From NCBI RefSeq assembly GCF_001404985.1, contig NZ_JRLF01000006.1, positions 186,001 through 250,000 of the forward strand: a stretch of 64,000 nucleotides of DNA. Direction: 5' to 3'. The notes under the pieces were generated by a model. It was not told the origin of the DNA, made no database searches, and saw only the letters and a list, made by a program, of their open reading frames with translations. Below are positions 44,866 to 53,874 of this stretch, piece by piece. The translations under genes and the position numbers were made by a program. The stretch's first letter is position 1. Every line of letters starts with the position of its first letter. The DNA comes from Flavobacterium aquidurense. GTDB lineage: Bacteria > Bacteroidota > Bacteroidia > Flavobacteriales > Flavobacteriaceae.

Positions 44866-46926
44866 TCACTCTTTCAACAAACGATTCAACTGAAATTGTT
44901 CATCGGGTGTCAAATTAGGCAAAATTCTTTCAAACGAAGCACGCATTTCTGAATTTTTTAATAATAATCGAATTGTATCTCTTCCAAATTTTGAAAATTG
45001 CCACATATGATGCGTTGTTGCACTAACTAAATTACTCAAAACCTGATCGTTAATAATTTTAAAAGCGATTAACTTCTCCAGTGCATTTTGTCGCGTTGTC
45101 GCTTCATATTTAGTAGACGAAAAGTCAATTAATTCTGAGATTAATACCTCTGGACTCTCTGTATAATTTGGAGTTGATAAAGCCAGGGAAAGCCATAAAG
45201 TGCGAAGATTATAATCACTAAAACCAATCCAGTTTTTAGATTTATCTAAATATTGGGTACGATGATCCGGAAAGTTACGCCATAAATAATACAAAGCGAG
45301 TTCTTGCGTCTGATACGATTTATCATCCAATAAATTCTCGTATTCAGTTCTGAAATCTTCAGGGATTTTTGATAATGAACCTGCCACAGACTGTCGAATT
45401 TGAACATTATTGGTTTTTAAAGCTATTTGCAAGAGTTCTTTTTTAGCTTCGTATTTCTCCGTTTCCAATTGATTTACAATTGCTTCTTTTACAGATTCAT
45501 ACACACTCGATTCTAATGTCTTTTTTAAGAATCCTTCTTTTTCCGCCAAAGGTGTTTTCTTTAATTTATCCACTTCTAACCGAACCTGAATTGACTTGTT
45601 TCTGCTCAATAAAGCATTTGCAGTTGGAGTATCAAAAGCAGTAGATTCAAGCCAGGTTTTCTGAAATTTATCTAAATCAAAGTCGGATACTTTTTTAATT
45701 TCATCAAAGAAGTTTTGCGTGTTTACGGTTTGGTAAGCGTATTTTTTAAGATAGCTTTTTATCGCTTTTTTAAATGCTTTATCACCAATAGACTCATGCA
45801 AAACAAATAAAGCCCAAGCCCCTTTTTCATAAAAGGTCAAAGAACTTGCTTTAGCATTTAAAACCGGAATGGCATCCGTACGTGAAGCAAATTTTATTTG
45901 TTGAGCGGTTTCGTATAATTTCGAATAAAAGAAATCATCGCCATATATTTCTCTTTCTGCCAATGCAGCATAATAAGTTGCAAAACCTTCCTGAAGCCAG
46001 TGATGTGTGCTGCTTTCGGCCGTTATTAAATCACCAAACCAATGATGTGCTAATTCATGCGCATCGACATTTGTGTAATTCCGATCTGTAAAACCAATTG
46101 AATCCACCACATAACGGGTTGCAAAAAGTGTCGAAGTTGTGTTTTCCATTCCTGCATATAAAAAATCACGAACCGGAATCTCTCTGTAAATTTCCCAAGG
46201 ATACTTTACTCCTATTTCTTTTTCCAGAAAATCAAAAATACGCTTCGAATATCGATAAGTAGGTTCAAAACGACTGGCATCTTTATTTTCGAGATAATAT
46301 TCTAATGGAATTTTGGATTTTGCCCTGAATTCTTTTTTATCATATTTACCAATTGCAAGCATCAATAAATAGGAACTCATTGGTTTTTCCATTTTATATT
46401 GCCAATGAATCGAATTTCCATCAGGTTTCTTTTCCTCCAAAATTCCATTAGAAACTACATGATATGGTGCGTCATAACTTATTCCTAAACTAAAAACAAC
46501 TTTTTCATTGACATCATCAAAGCTCGGAAACCAGTTGCTGGTATATCTACCTTGTCCTTGTGTCCAGATTTGGACTTCATTATTTTCAATAGCAACAAAA
46601 TATAAGGCTTGTTTCGGTTTAGCCGAATATTCAAAAGTTAAATGATTTTCGCCTTTCTGAAAATTATTCAGGATTTGTAATTCCTTGCCTGTATTAATAT
46701 AAATAACATCATTATTATCAACCTGAACCTTAGAGAATTCCATGTTTTTAGCATCGATTTTGATCGTATCAATAGGTTTTAAAACCTCAAATTGATAATC
46801 GACTACTCCAGAAACTGATTTTTCGACAGCATTTAATTTTAATTGCCCGTTAACCGATTTAAAATCGACAAATTGGGTTTGTTGCGCAAAAACGAAACTG
46901 GTAATAAATAAAAAGATGTATTTCAT
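44866..46926 (-). CDS. M1-family aminopeptidase, secreted
   Basis: A 686-aa zinc metallopeptidase. A short signal peptide (YIFLFITSFVFAQ) is followed by the M1 beta-sandwich. The catalytic domain has exopeptidase motif GMENTTSTLF and zinc motif HELAHHWFGDLIT...LQEGFATY (HExxH plus Glu). A helical HEAT-like C-terminal half includes many short repeats (about 430-680). It would trim peptides in the periplasm. Its start lies 6 bp after the stop of the RAYT gene, on the same strand. Confidence 0.93.
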   Translation of the reverse strand: MKYIFLFITSFVFAQQTQFVDFKSVNGQLKLNAVEKSVSGVVDYQFEVLKPIDTIKIDAKNMEFSKVQVDNNDVIYINTGKELQILNNFQKGENHLTFEYSAKPKQALYFVAIENNEVQIWTQGQGRYTSNWFPSFDDVNEKVVFSLGISYDAPYHVVSNGILEEKKPDGNSIHWQYKMEKPMSSYLLMLAIGKYDKKEFRAKSKIPLEYYLENKDASRFEPTYRYSKRIFDFLEKEIGVKYPWEIYREIPVRDFLYAGMENTTSTLFATRYVVDSIGFTDRNYTNVDAHELAHHWFGDLITAESSTHHWLQEGFATYYAALAEREIYGDDFFYSKLYETAQQIKFASRTDAIPVLNAKASSLTFYEKGAWALFVLHESIGDKAFKKAIKSYLKKYAYQTVNTQNFFDEIKKVSDFDLDKFQKTWLESTAFDTPTANALLSRNKSIQVRLEVDKLKKTPLAEKEGFLKKTLESSVYESVKEAIVNQLETEKYEAKKELLQIALKTNNVQIRQSVAGSLSKIPEDFRTEYENLLDDKSYQTQELALYYLWRNFPDHRTQYLDKSKNWIGFSDYNLRTLWLSLALSTPNYTESPEVLISELIDFSSTKYEATTRQNALEKLIAFKIINDQVLSNLVSATTHHMWQFSKFGRDTIRLLLKNSEMRASFERILPNLTPDEQFQLNRLLKE

Positions 46927-46932
46927 TGAAAA

Positions 46933-47622
46933 TTAAAGTTTCATAGAATCCGTTTCCCATGATGATGGGTTGGTTTTTATATAATTATAAATCGTTTCGA
47001 ATGTTTTGTAATTTCTAACAATATGATCGTGATAATTCGATTGCCAAATAGAATCAAGACCATTTACTTGTTTTGTTGTTACCGATTTAAAGATAGCAAC
47101 AAATGATGAAATAGAATTTGGTTTTCGAGATAATTGAGATCCATATTTATTCGCGTGGTTATTCTCATAATTATTCTCATGGTGATTCCGTAGAGGCGCA
47201 CAGCAGTGCGTCTCCGCAATGTTTGCCGCAATATTCGTTGTCGATATGTCGAACGTAGACGCACTGCTGTGCGTCTCTACAATATGCGATCGTTCAATTT
47301 GTGATGTCTCAATCTCTTTGGATAAATTATTTATTTCTCTAGAAACCTTGTTGTTCTGAATTTCTATCAATAAATGAATATGATTGGGCATAACAATCCA
47401 ATTGTGGAAAAACCAACTGTTACGGATTTTTATAGATTTCAATAATTCATTTTCTATAATTTGACCATTCTCATTTAAAATCATTTTATCCTCTTTAATA
47501 GAACCAAAAATACATTCTCTATTTTGAGTAACCAATGTAATAAAATAAATTGCAGCGCTGGAATAATCCCAGTTTTTCAATCTATTTGAATCAATTTTAA
47601 ATTTATCTTTAAACAATGTCAA
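46933..47622 (-). CDS. RAYT (REP-associated tyrosine transposase)
   Basis: A 229-aa Y1/HUH-superfamily transposase of the kind linked to REP palindromes. The HUH-like pair lies in MPNHIHLLIEI (His81/His83). The catalytic Tyr is in WQSNYHDHIVRN (about residue 197), and the conserved tail is YIKTNPSSW. The linker between them (about 90-165) contains two REP-like palindromes in inverted orientation, translated as VETHSSAS and AETHCCAPLR. The start is a TTG at 47622, and no ATG is available. All catalytic motifs are intact, so it could still be active. It is a single-copy domesticated-type gene and not an IS element. Confidence 0.88.
   Translation of the reverse strand: MTLFKDKFKIDSNRLKNWDYSSAAIYFITLVTQNRECIFGSIKEDKMILNENGQIIENELLKSIKIRNSWFFHNWIVMPNHIHLLIEIQNNKVSREINNLSKEIETSQIERSHIVETHSSASTFDISTTNIAANIAETHCCAPLRNHHENNYENNHANKYGSQLSRKPNSISSFVAIFKSVTTKQVNGLDSIWQSNYHDHIVRNYKTFETIYNYIKTNPSSWETDSMKL
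47189..47280. repeat. Inverted pair of REP-like palindromes inside the RAYT gene
   Basis: Two units (47189-47216 and 47254-47280) are separated by 37 nt in inverted orientation, like a REPIN. The ideal unit has 12-nt arms GTAGAGACGCAC and GTGCGTCTCTAC around an AGCA centre. Both are read through in frame by the transposase. Sibling copies are at 63547-63769. Confidence 0.85.
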
Positions 47623-47710
47623 TTTTTGGCGTGTAAGAAATTCAAAGTTACAAAGGTTTCACTAACAAATCGAATGAAATTTGTAAGTTTACGTAGAAAA
47701 TTATAACAAC

Positions 47711-48448
47711 GTGCCAACACCCAAAAAAGCAATATTTAACTGGAGCAGCGGAAAAGATTCTGCTCTCGCTTTGTACAAAACACTAGAAAATCCCGATTTT
47801 AAAATTGAATATTTACTAACGAGCGTCAATCAGGAATTTCGACGAATTTCGATGCATGGTGTTCGTGTTGAATTACTTGAAGCACAAGCTGAAAGTATTG
47901 GATTACCATTGAAAATCATGCAGATTCCTGAAATGCCAACAATGGAAGTTTACGAAAATGTACTTACTGAAACTTTAACAGAATTAAAAAAAGAAGGCAT
48001 TACGCATTCTTTTTTTGGTGATATTTTTCTGGAGGATTTACGTAAATATCGTGAAGATCAACTGGAAAAAATTAGTATTGAAAGTGTTTTTCCTCTTTGG
48101 AAAATTCCAACCCGGGATTTGATAGAGGAATTTATATCTCTTGGTTTTAAAACAATTGTAGTTTGCGTTAACGAACGTTATCTCGATAAAAGTTTTGTTG
48201 GTCGGATTATCGATCAGGATTTCATAAACGACTTACCTGAAAATGTAGATGTTTGCGGAGAAAATGGCGAATTTCACACTTTTACTTTTGACGGACCAAT
48301 TTTTTCAGAACCAATAAATTTTGAAATTGGCGAAATCGTCTATCGGAAATATGAACAGCCAAAAACACAAAATTCTTCTGATACAGCTTGCGATACCAAT
48401 GCAACAAATGCCTTTGATTTTGGATTTTGGTATTGCGATTTAATTTAA
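47711..48448 (+). CDS. Dph6-like ATP-pyrophosphatase
   Basis: A 245-aa PP-loop protein. The ATP-pyrophosphatase loop is NWSSGKDSALALY near residue 10. The following family segments are SMHGVRVELLEAQ, FGDIFLEDLRKYRE and the late CGENGEFHTFTFDGP. The family includes eukaryotic diphthamide synthetase, but bacteria have no diphthamide, so the product is unknown. The start is a GTG at 47711. The next gene follows after 6 bp. Confidence 0.87.
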   Translation: MPTPKKAIFNWSSGKDSALALYKTLENPDFKIEYLLTSVNQEFRRISMHGVRVELLEAQAESIGLPLKIMQIPEMPTMEVYENVLTETLTELKKEGITHSFFGDIFLEDLRKYREDQLEKISIESVFPLWKIPTRDLIEEFISLGFKTIVVCVNERYLDKSFVGRIIDQDFINDLPENVDVCGENGEFHTFTFDGPIFSEPINFEIGEIVYRKYEQPKTQNSSDTACDTNATNAFDFGFWYCDLI

Positions 48449-48454
48449 GAAAAA

Positions 48455-48856
48455 ATGAAAATATACAGTTCTAAAAAACTACACGCCTTTCTGTTAGTGA
48501 TTCTACTTGCTTTTATTTGTCAAAGTTGTTTGGTGAGCAGATGCAAAAGACCTCAAATTGTTGGATACATTTATGACTCTATTACCAGAAAACCCATTGA
48601 AAATTGCAAAGTTGGAGAAAATATAACGGATACAAATGGTCACTTTCAGTTAAAAGAACTTCGTTATTCCGAGTTTACATTTATTGGTAATGAAGCACCA
48701 CCATTATTTGTAAATGAAGCTATTATCAAAGAAGGTTACGAAGAGAAATTCATAGAATTATTTAACCAGTTTGGCGGCGGAATAAGAAAAGGCGCTATCC
48801 ATAATTCTGATACAATTTTTTTAAAGAGAAAACCAATTCCATCTATCGATAAATAA
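48455..48856 (+). CDS. Small lipoprotein with carboxypeptidase-regulatory-like motif
   Basis: A 133-aa protein with a lipoprotein signal and lipobox (FICQSC, Cys25). The body has VGYIYDSITRKPIENCKVG followed by TDTNGHFQLKEL, the strand pattern of a CarboxypepD_reg-like beta-sandwich. It is short, so it is probably just this domain on a lipid anchor. It is co-directional with the ATP-pyrophosphatase gene and 6 bp from it. Confidence 0.7.
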   Translation: MKIYSSKKLHAFLLVILLAFICQSCLVSRCKRPQIVGYIYDSITRKPIENCKVGENITDTNGHFQLKELRYSEFTFIGNEAPPLFVNEAIIKEGYEEKFIELFNQFGGGIRKGAIHNSDTIFLKRKPIPSIDK

Positions 48857-48908
48857 GTTGCTGCCTCATTATTTAAAAATATTAATTTTATCTGAAAATT
48901 CGATTAAT

Positions 48909-49412
48909 ATGTCTGTAAAAGCAAGTCCTGAAATGCAGAAAATTATATCCTTTCTAGACGAAATAGGACTAGATATAATTGAAAAAGAATTAGATACTAC
49001 TTTTTTACCCGGATTAAGTTTAGGGCCAAATTGTCTTTATATCGATTATGACAAATTATTATATCCCGGTGATATTCTGCATGAAGCAGGACATTTAGCA
49101 GTAACGAGTTCTGTCGAAAGAAAATTAGTCGGAACTAATAAAATGTCTCCGGACTGGCCAACCCAAGCCGAAGAAATAGGTGCTATTTTGTGGTCATTTG
49201 CAGCATTAAATCACCTAAAATTACCACTGGAATTTGTGTTTCACCCCAATGGTTATAAAAACCAATCTGATTGGTTTATTTCTAATTTTAGTACTAAAAA
49301 CTATATTGGTTTACCTTTCCTGGAATGGATGGGACTGTCTTTATCACAAGATCGTGCGCTCAAAGAAGGGAAACCTGCTTTTCCTGAAATGCTAAAATGG
49401 CTGAGAGATTAG
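48909..49412 (+). CDS. Unknown protein with HExxH motif
   Basis: A 167-aa protein with no signal peptide. One metallopeptidase-like motif is clear, GDILHEAGHLAVTSS (HEAGH), followed by a long helix (AEEIGAILWSFAALNHL) with a glutamate pair that could supply a third ligand. No other family mark is visible. I start it at the ATG at 48909, since the upstream extension begins at a TTG and overlaps the previous gene's end. Confidence 0.65.
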   Translation: MSVKASPEMQKIISFLDEIGLDIIEKELDTTFLPGLSLGPNCLYIDYDKLLYPGDILHEAGHLAVTSSVERKLVGTNKMSPDWPTQAEEIGAILWSFAALNHLKLPLEFVFHPNGYKNQSDWFISNFSTKNYIGLPFLEWMGLSLSQDRALKEGKPAFPEMLKWLRD

Positions 49413-49433
49413 TTAGAAAATTAGCTAATTAAA

Positions 49434-49976
49434 TTATTCAGCATACATATTCAATAAATTCGTAACGGTGTTCCAGTTTCTAATTGTTGCGGTAACATTT
49501 AGTTTTTTCTCAATATATTTTTGATCAAATCTTGTTTTTCCTGCGCCAACGGCATATTTAATAAAAATTCGGTTTCCGTCAATACTTGCTTCGTCAGGTT
49601 TAAATTGGCTGATTTTTAAATCATTTATATTCTCACTTTTCAGGGCAACAGAAACAAAAGCAACATACAGTTTTTTGGTATCGATTTCTTTTTCTTTAAG
49701 AAAAGGATTGTTCTTAAAACACAATTCAAGATCTTCTTTAGCAATAACAATCGTAGGAACTTCATGTCCGAATACCTTAAAAATTTCCTGTTTAATCATA
49801 AAACCTACTTTCGAAGCACTTTCTTCCTCTGTGTCCACAAAAACATTTCCGGATTGCAGATAGGTTCTTACATTCTGAAAACCAATATTTTCTAACATGG
49901 TTTTCAAAGCTTCCATTTTCATCATATTATGACCGGAAACGTTAATGCCGCGTAAAAGTGCTAAGTGAGTTGTCAT
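49434..49976 (-). CDS. DUF1697 protein
   Basis: A 180-aa protein of the DUF1697 family. It opens THLALLRGINVSGHNMMKM, followed by NVRTYLQSGNVFVD and the closing ATIRNWNTVTNLLNM, all characteristic. The function is unknown. It is monocistronic, convergent with the HExxH gene. Confidence 0.9.
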   Translation of the reverse strand: MTTHLALLRGINVSGHNMMKMEALKTMLENIGFQNVRTYLQSGNVFVDTEEESASKVGFMIKQEIFKVFGHEVPTIVIAKEDLELCFKNNPFLKEKEIDTKKLYVAFVSVALKSENINDLKISQFKPDEASIDGNRIFIKYAVGAGKTRFDQKYIEKKLNVTATIRNWNTVTNLLNMYAE

Positions 49977-50009
49977 TTGTAAGTTGTTTTTTTAGCAAAC
50001 TTACGTTTT

Positions 50010-50423
50010 TTATTTTGCTTTTTTATATTTCCCGTAACGATCACACATACCCGCATTATCATTTAAATGTCCTTTTTTATCTAAAGTAAAACTCTCTTTT
50101 AGCCCTCCCGTACAACTGGATATTAAAAAATTTTGCTCCGGATAAGTTAATACAAAAACGGTTGCATTTTCATTAGTTACAATCTCAAAAGTGCCTGACA
50201 AAGTTGTAATCGTATTGTCATAGTTTCTTGTTTTAGTAAAAGTATTGTCTTTATTAAATTGATACGAAAACTGTGTTGAAGACGGATCATTAATATATGG
50301 AGCTTCCGCAAATTGAATCCATTTTCCGTAATAATCAGAAACAACAACATCATCGTCTGAATCATTTTTAGAACAAGAAACAAACGCAAGAGTAAACACA
50401 AATAAAAGTACAATCTTTTTCAT
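50010..50423 (-). CDS. Lipocalin-like lipoprotein
   Basis: A 137-aa protein with a lipoprotein signal (LAFVSCSKN, Cys17). A small beta-barrel-like body follows (YYGKWIQFAE, NKDNTFTKTRNY, TLSGTFEIV), similar to lipocalin-like domains common in Bacteroidota. Two more cysteines lie near the end (SSCTGG, GMCDRY). The function is unknown. It lies 33 bp upstream of the DUF1697 gene on the same strand. Confidence 0.72.
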   Translation of the reverse strand: MKKIVLLFVFTLAFVSCSKNDSDDDVVVSDYYGKWIQFAEAPYINDPSSTQFSYQFNKDNTFTKTRNYDNTITTLSGTFEIVTNENATVFVLTYPEQNFLISSCTGGLKESFTLDKKGHLNDNAGMCDRYGKYKKAK

Positions 50424-50703
50424 TTTTCTTTATGGTTTTAAGGTTATTATTATAAAGATTCTGATTTATGAAAATAGTTGCGTCATAGATCATTAAGTTT
50501 TCACTAAGTTAATATTAAAACGTTTTAAAACTTCCCGGAAAACTAATAAAAGCATAATAAACAATACACTTTCAAATTTCCCAATTAAAATCTATCTTCG
50601 CTTTTCTAAAGATAAAAGAGTATAAAGTAAAGAAAACAGACTAAAATAAAATCTATTTTCTTTTTCTATAATCTATAAAGTCTGATTTAACTGTCTATAT
50701 ATA

Positions 50704-52812
50704 ATGTCTAACAATCTTCTCGAAACCTCAATTGAATACTTAAAAGGCGTTGGTCCCAATCGCGGACAATTGCTTCGTAAGGAATTGGGTATTCATAGAT
50801 ATATAGATTTAGTTAATTTTTTTCCGAACAGATATATTGACAGAACGCGATATTATAAAATTAATGAACTTCAAAATACAGGTACCGAAGTTCAGATTAT
50901 TGGAAAAATAATCAATATAAAAACCGTTGAGTTTGCCAAAAACAAAAAACGTCTGGTTGCTACTTTCGTCGATGATACAGGTCAAATTGACCTAAACTGG
51001 TTTCAGGGACATAAATGGATCAGGGAGAGCTTAAAGCTCAATGTACCTTGTGTTATTTTTGGAAAATGTTCTCTTTACGGAAGTCAGTTTAGTATGGCAC
51101 ATCCGGAAATTGAATTGTTAAGCGAGCATGAAAAAAGTCTGCGTTCAGCCATGCAGCCCGTTTATCCATCGACTGAAACTTTGACGAACAGAGGTATTTC
51201 AAACCGCACGATCAATAAAATGATGGAGCAATTGTTTATTGAAACGCAGGCGTTATTCAGTGAAACTTTCCCTCCTTATTTGATCGAAGAACTAAAACTA
51301 ATTTCAAAAAGAGCCGCTTTATTCAACATCCATTTTCCTAAAAGTACAGATGCTTTGGCGAAAGCCCAATTTAGATTGAAGTTTGAAGAATTGTTCTTTA
51401 TTCAATTGCAGCTCATTACTAAAAACCTGATTAGGAAACATAAAATAAAGGGGCATCCATTTACAAAAGTAGGGGAATATTTTAATGATTTTTATCAGAA
51501 TTATTTGCCATTTGACCTCACAAATGCTCAAAAAAGAGTGGTAAAAGAAATTCGTGCAGATATGGGCAGCAATGCACAAATGAACCGGTTATTGCAAGGA
51601 GATGTAGGTTCCGGAAAAACTATTGTTGCTTTTTTAAGCATGCTTCTGGCTATTGATAATGGTTTCCAGGCTTGCTTGATGGCCCCTACAGAAATTCTTG
51701 CAAATCAGCATTTCATAGGATTATCAGAATTGGCTGAAACATTAAATATCAATATAAAAATACTCACCGGTTCAACTAAAACCGCCGCAAGAAGAATTAT
51801 TCACGAAGAACTTGAAAACGGAAGTTTGCATATTCTTATAGGTACTCATGCTTTGTTAGAAGATAAAGTAAAATTCACGAATTTAGGCTTAGCGGTAATC
51901 GATGAGCAGCATCGTTTTGGCGTAGAACAAAGATCTAAATTGTGGAAGAAAAACGAAATTCCGCCACATGTTTTAGTGATGACCGCCACTCCTATTCCGC
52001 GAACTTTGGCAATGAGTTTGTACGGTGATCTGGATATTTCGGTAATTGACGAATTACCTCCGGGTCGAAAACCCATTCAAACCGTTCATCGTTTTGACAG
52101 TAATCGCTTGAAGGTCTGGAAATTTCTAAGAGATGAAATTGCATTAGGCAGACAAATTTATATTGTTTATCCATTAATCCAGGAATCTGAGAAAATGGAT
52201 TTTAAAGATTTAATGGACGGTTACGAAAGTATTTCACGCGATTTTCCGTTACCGCAATATTCCATTTCCATTTTACACGGAAAAATGAAACCGGCAGATA
52301 AAGACGCTGAAATGAAACGCTTTTCTGAAGGCAAAACCAATATTATGGTGGCAACAACCGTAATTGAAGTTGGTGTAAATGTACCTAATGCGAGTGTTAT
52401 GATTATCGAAAGTGCAGAACGTTTCGGGTTATCACAACTACATCAATTGCGCGGACGTGTAGGTCGTGGAGCAGAACAGAGTTATTGCATATTAATGACA
52501 AGCCACAAGTTAAGTGCTGACAGTAAAACCAGAATGGAAACAATGGTTCAGACGAATGACGGTTTCGAAATTGCCGAGGTCGACCTGAAACTTCGTGGTC
52601 CCGGAGACTTAATGGGAACACAGCAAAGTGGTGTTTTAAACCTTCAAATTGCAGATATTGTTCGGGACAGAGATATTTTAAGCCTTGCAAGAAACTATGC
52701 CATGAAAATATTAAAAGAAGACGGGCCATTGCAAAAACCGGAGCATGCGGTACTAAAAGCAGTTTTTATAGAGTTAACCAAAAAGAAAAATATTTGGAAT
52801 TATATTAGTTAG
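50704..52812 (+). CDS. recG: ATP-dependent DNA helicase RecG
   Basis: A 702-aa SF2 branch-migration helicase that remodels stalled forks and Holliday junctions. The N-terminal wedge/OB domain covers about 1-270 (SIEYLKGVGPNRGQLL at the start). Helicase motifs include RLLQGDVGSGKTIVAF (motif I), VIDEQHRFGVEQR (II), VMTATPIPRTLAM (III), ATTVIEVGVNVPNAS and QLRGRVGRG (VI). The C-terminal TRG hook is DLKLRGPGDLMGTQQSG. It is full length. Confidence 0.97.
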   Translation: MSNNLLETSIEYLKGVGPNRGQLLRKELGIHRYIDLVNFFPNRYIDRTRYYKINELQNTGTEVQIIGKIINIKTVEFAKNKKRLVATFVDDTGQIDLNWFQGHKWIRESLKLNVPCVIFGKCSLYGSQFSMAHPEIELLSEHEKSLRSAMQPVYPSTETLTNRGISNRTINKMMEQLFIETQALFSETFPPYLIEELKLISKRAALFNIHFPKSTDALAKAQFRLKFEELFFIQLQLITKNLIRKHKIKGHPFTKVGEYFNDFYQNYLPFDLTNAQKRVVKEIRADMGSNAQMNRLLQGDVGSGKTIVAFLSMLLAIDNGFQACLMAPTEILANQHFIGLSELAETLNINIKILTGSTKTAARRIIHEELENGSLHILIGTHALLEDKVKFTNLGLAVIDEQHRFGVEQRSKLWKKNEIPPHVLVMTATPIPRTLAMSLYGDLDISVIDELPPGRKPIQTVHRFDSNRLKVWKFLRDEIALGRQIYIVYPLIQESEKMDFKDLMDGYESISRDFPLPQYSISILHGKMKPADKDAEMKRFSEGKTNIMVATTVIEVGVNVPNASVMIIESAERFGLSQLHQLRGRVGRGAEQSYCILMTSHKLSADSKTRMETMVQTNDGFEIAEVDLKLRGPGDLMGTQQSGVLNLQIADIVRDRDILSLARNYAMKILKEDGPLQKPEHAVLKAVFIELTKKKNIWNYIS

Positions 52813-53179
52813 AAAAAGGTTCAAAGTGGCAAAGTAGCAGATTTACAAAGGTTTAAATTGCTATCCCGAAGAATCTTGGCTAAGTATTTTCAAAAAAATT
52901 CCAAAAAAGGTAAAATTCAAATTCCCGTTTTTTTAAGAGTCTTGTTCCTAAGCCTCATTACTCTTGAATAATTAAGCTAATGAGTAAAAAAACAATCTTT
53001 GTCCCTTTGTTACTTTGTCGCTTTGAACCTTTTCTAAAAAAACTTCACTGTATTAAAAATATCAATATCTCTTATTCTAAGGTGATTTAGATTTGTTGGG
53101 GGACAAATTTTTAAGATTGAAATTCAGTGGATACAATGAAGCTATTTTAATTTTTACATTAGCATTTACTTTTAACTTT
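52813..53179. repeat. Gene-free stretch with inverted CAAAG/CTTTG repeats
   Basis: 52814-52850 (AAGGTTCAAAGTGGCAAAG...) and 52993-53035 (...TTTGTCGCTTTGAACCTTTT) are imperfect inverted copies about 150 bp apart, so this tail of recG could form a long imperfect hairpin. The sequence from 53040 to 53179 is AT-rich, and I see no gene or terminator. Confidence 0.5.
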
Positions 53180-53782
53180 TTATTTTTTTGGTGGTGCTTT
53201 CTTGTCGAACAAACCACTAAAAAGCCCCTTGCTTATTTTATTTTTATCATCTTTTCCTGTGGCAATCAGGTGATCTACATATTCCATATAAGTCTTTTTG
53301 CGTTCTTCAAGAAAACCAATTAAATAATCTTCAGAGGCGCCAAGACCGCTTACTTCCTCTATATGAAGCAGTTTTTTATATAAAGGCTCTATAAATTTGA
53401 CAATAATTTCTTCAGGAACAGATTTTCTGGTACCAAAATAACCTGCAATTTCTCCGTCGCCATCAGCAATAATTTTAAAATCGGTTACAACCCAATAATA
53501 CCTTCCGGTTTTTGACATGTTTTTTATAACCACATGTATATTTTCACTGGATTTAATACTATCCCACAAAAATTTAAAAATCACTTTTGGCATATCAGGA
53601 TGACGCACTACATTATGAGGCTGACCAATTAGTTCATGCTCATCATATCCTGAAACGTCAATAAAAGCTTCATTTGCGTATAAAATTGTCCCTTTAATGT
53701 CGGTTTTACTTAATAATACTTTAGTTTTATTCCAATCAACTTCTCTGTCTGATGGCGTTGGGCGATTATTTCTGGTATCCAT
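53180..53782 (-). CDS. Aer-type PAS-domain protein
   Basis: A 200-aa soluble protein. Residues about 15-130 are a PAS domain of the aerotaxis-receptor type. It has the run DIKGTILYANEAFIDVSGYD, the signature VVRHPDMPKVIFKFLWDSI, and a later GRYYWVVTDFK. Aer PAS domains bind FAD and sense redox state. The C-terminal region is helical and ends in a basic tail, with no output domain. It is the last gene of a leftward group with a membrane protein and a thioredoxin-fold protein. Confidence 0.8.
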   Translation of the reverse strand: MDTRNNRPTPSDREVDWNKTKVLLSKTDIKGTILYANEAFIDVSGYDEHELIGQPHNVVRHPDMPKVIFKFLWDSIKSSENIHVVIKNMSKTGRYYWVVTDFKIIADGDGEIAGYFGTRKSVPEEIIVKFIEPLYKKLLHIEEVSGLGASEDYLIGFLEERKKTYMEYVDHLIATGKDDKNKISKGLFSGLFDKKAPPKK

Positions 53783-53874
53783 AAATTTTGTATTTTAAAT
53801 TACTATGCAATTGCATTTGCGTATAATTGAGGGCTGTAAAGTATTATTTTAATTAAGCTCTTTTCTTTTTAAAA

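Noticed and set aside
46933..47622. Complete insertion sequence
   Set aside because: No flanking inverted repeats or target duplications were seen, and the motifs are of the single-copy RAYT type and not an IS200/IS605 element.
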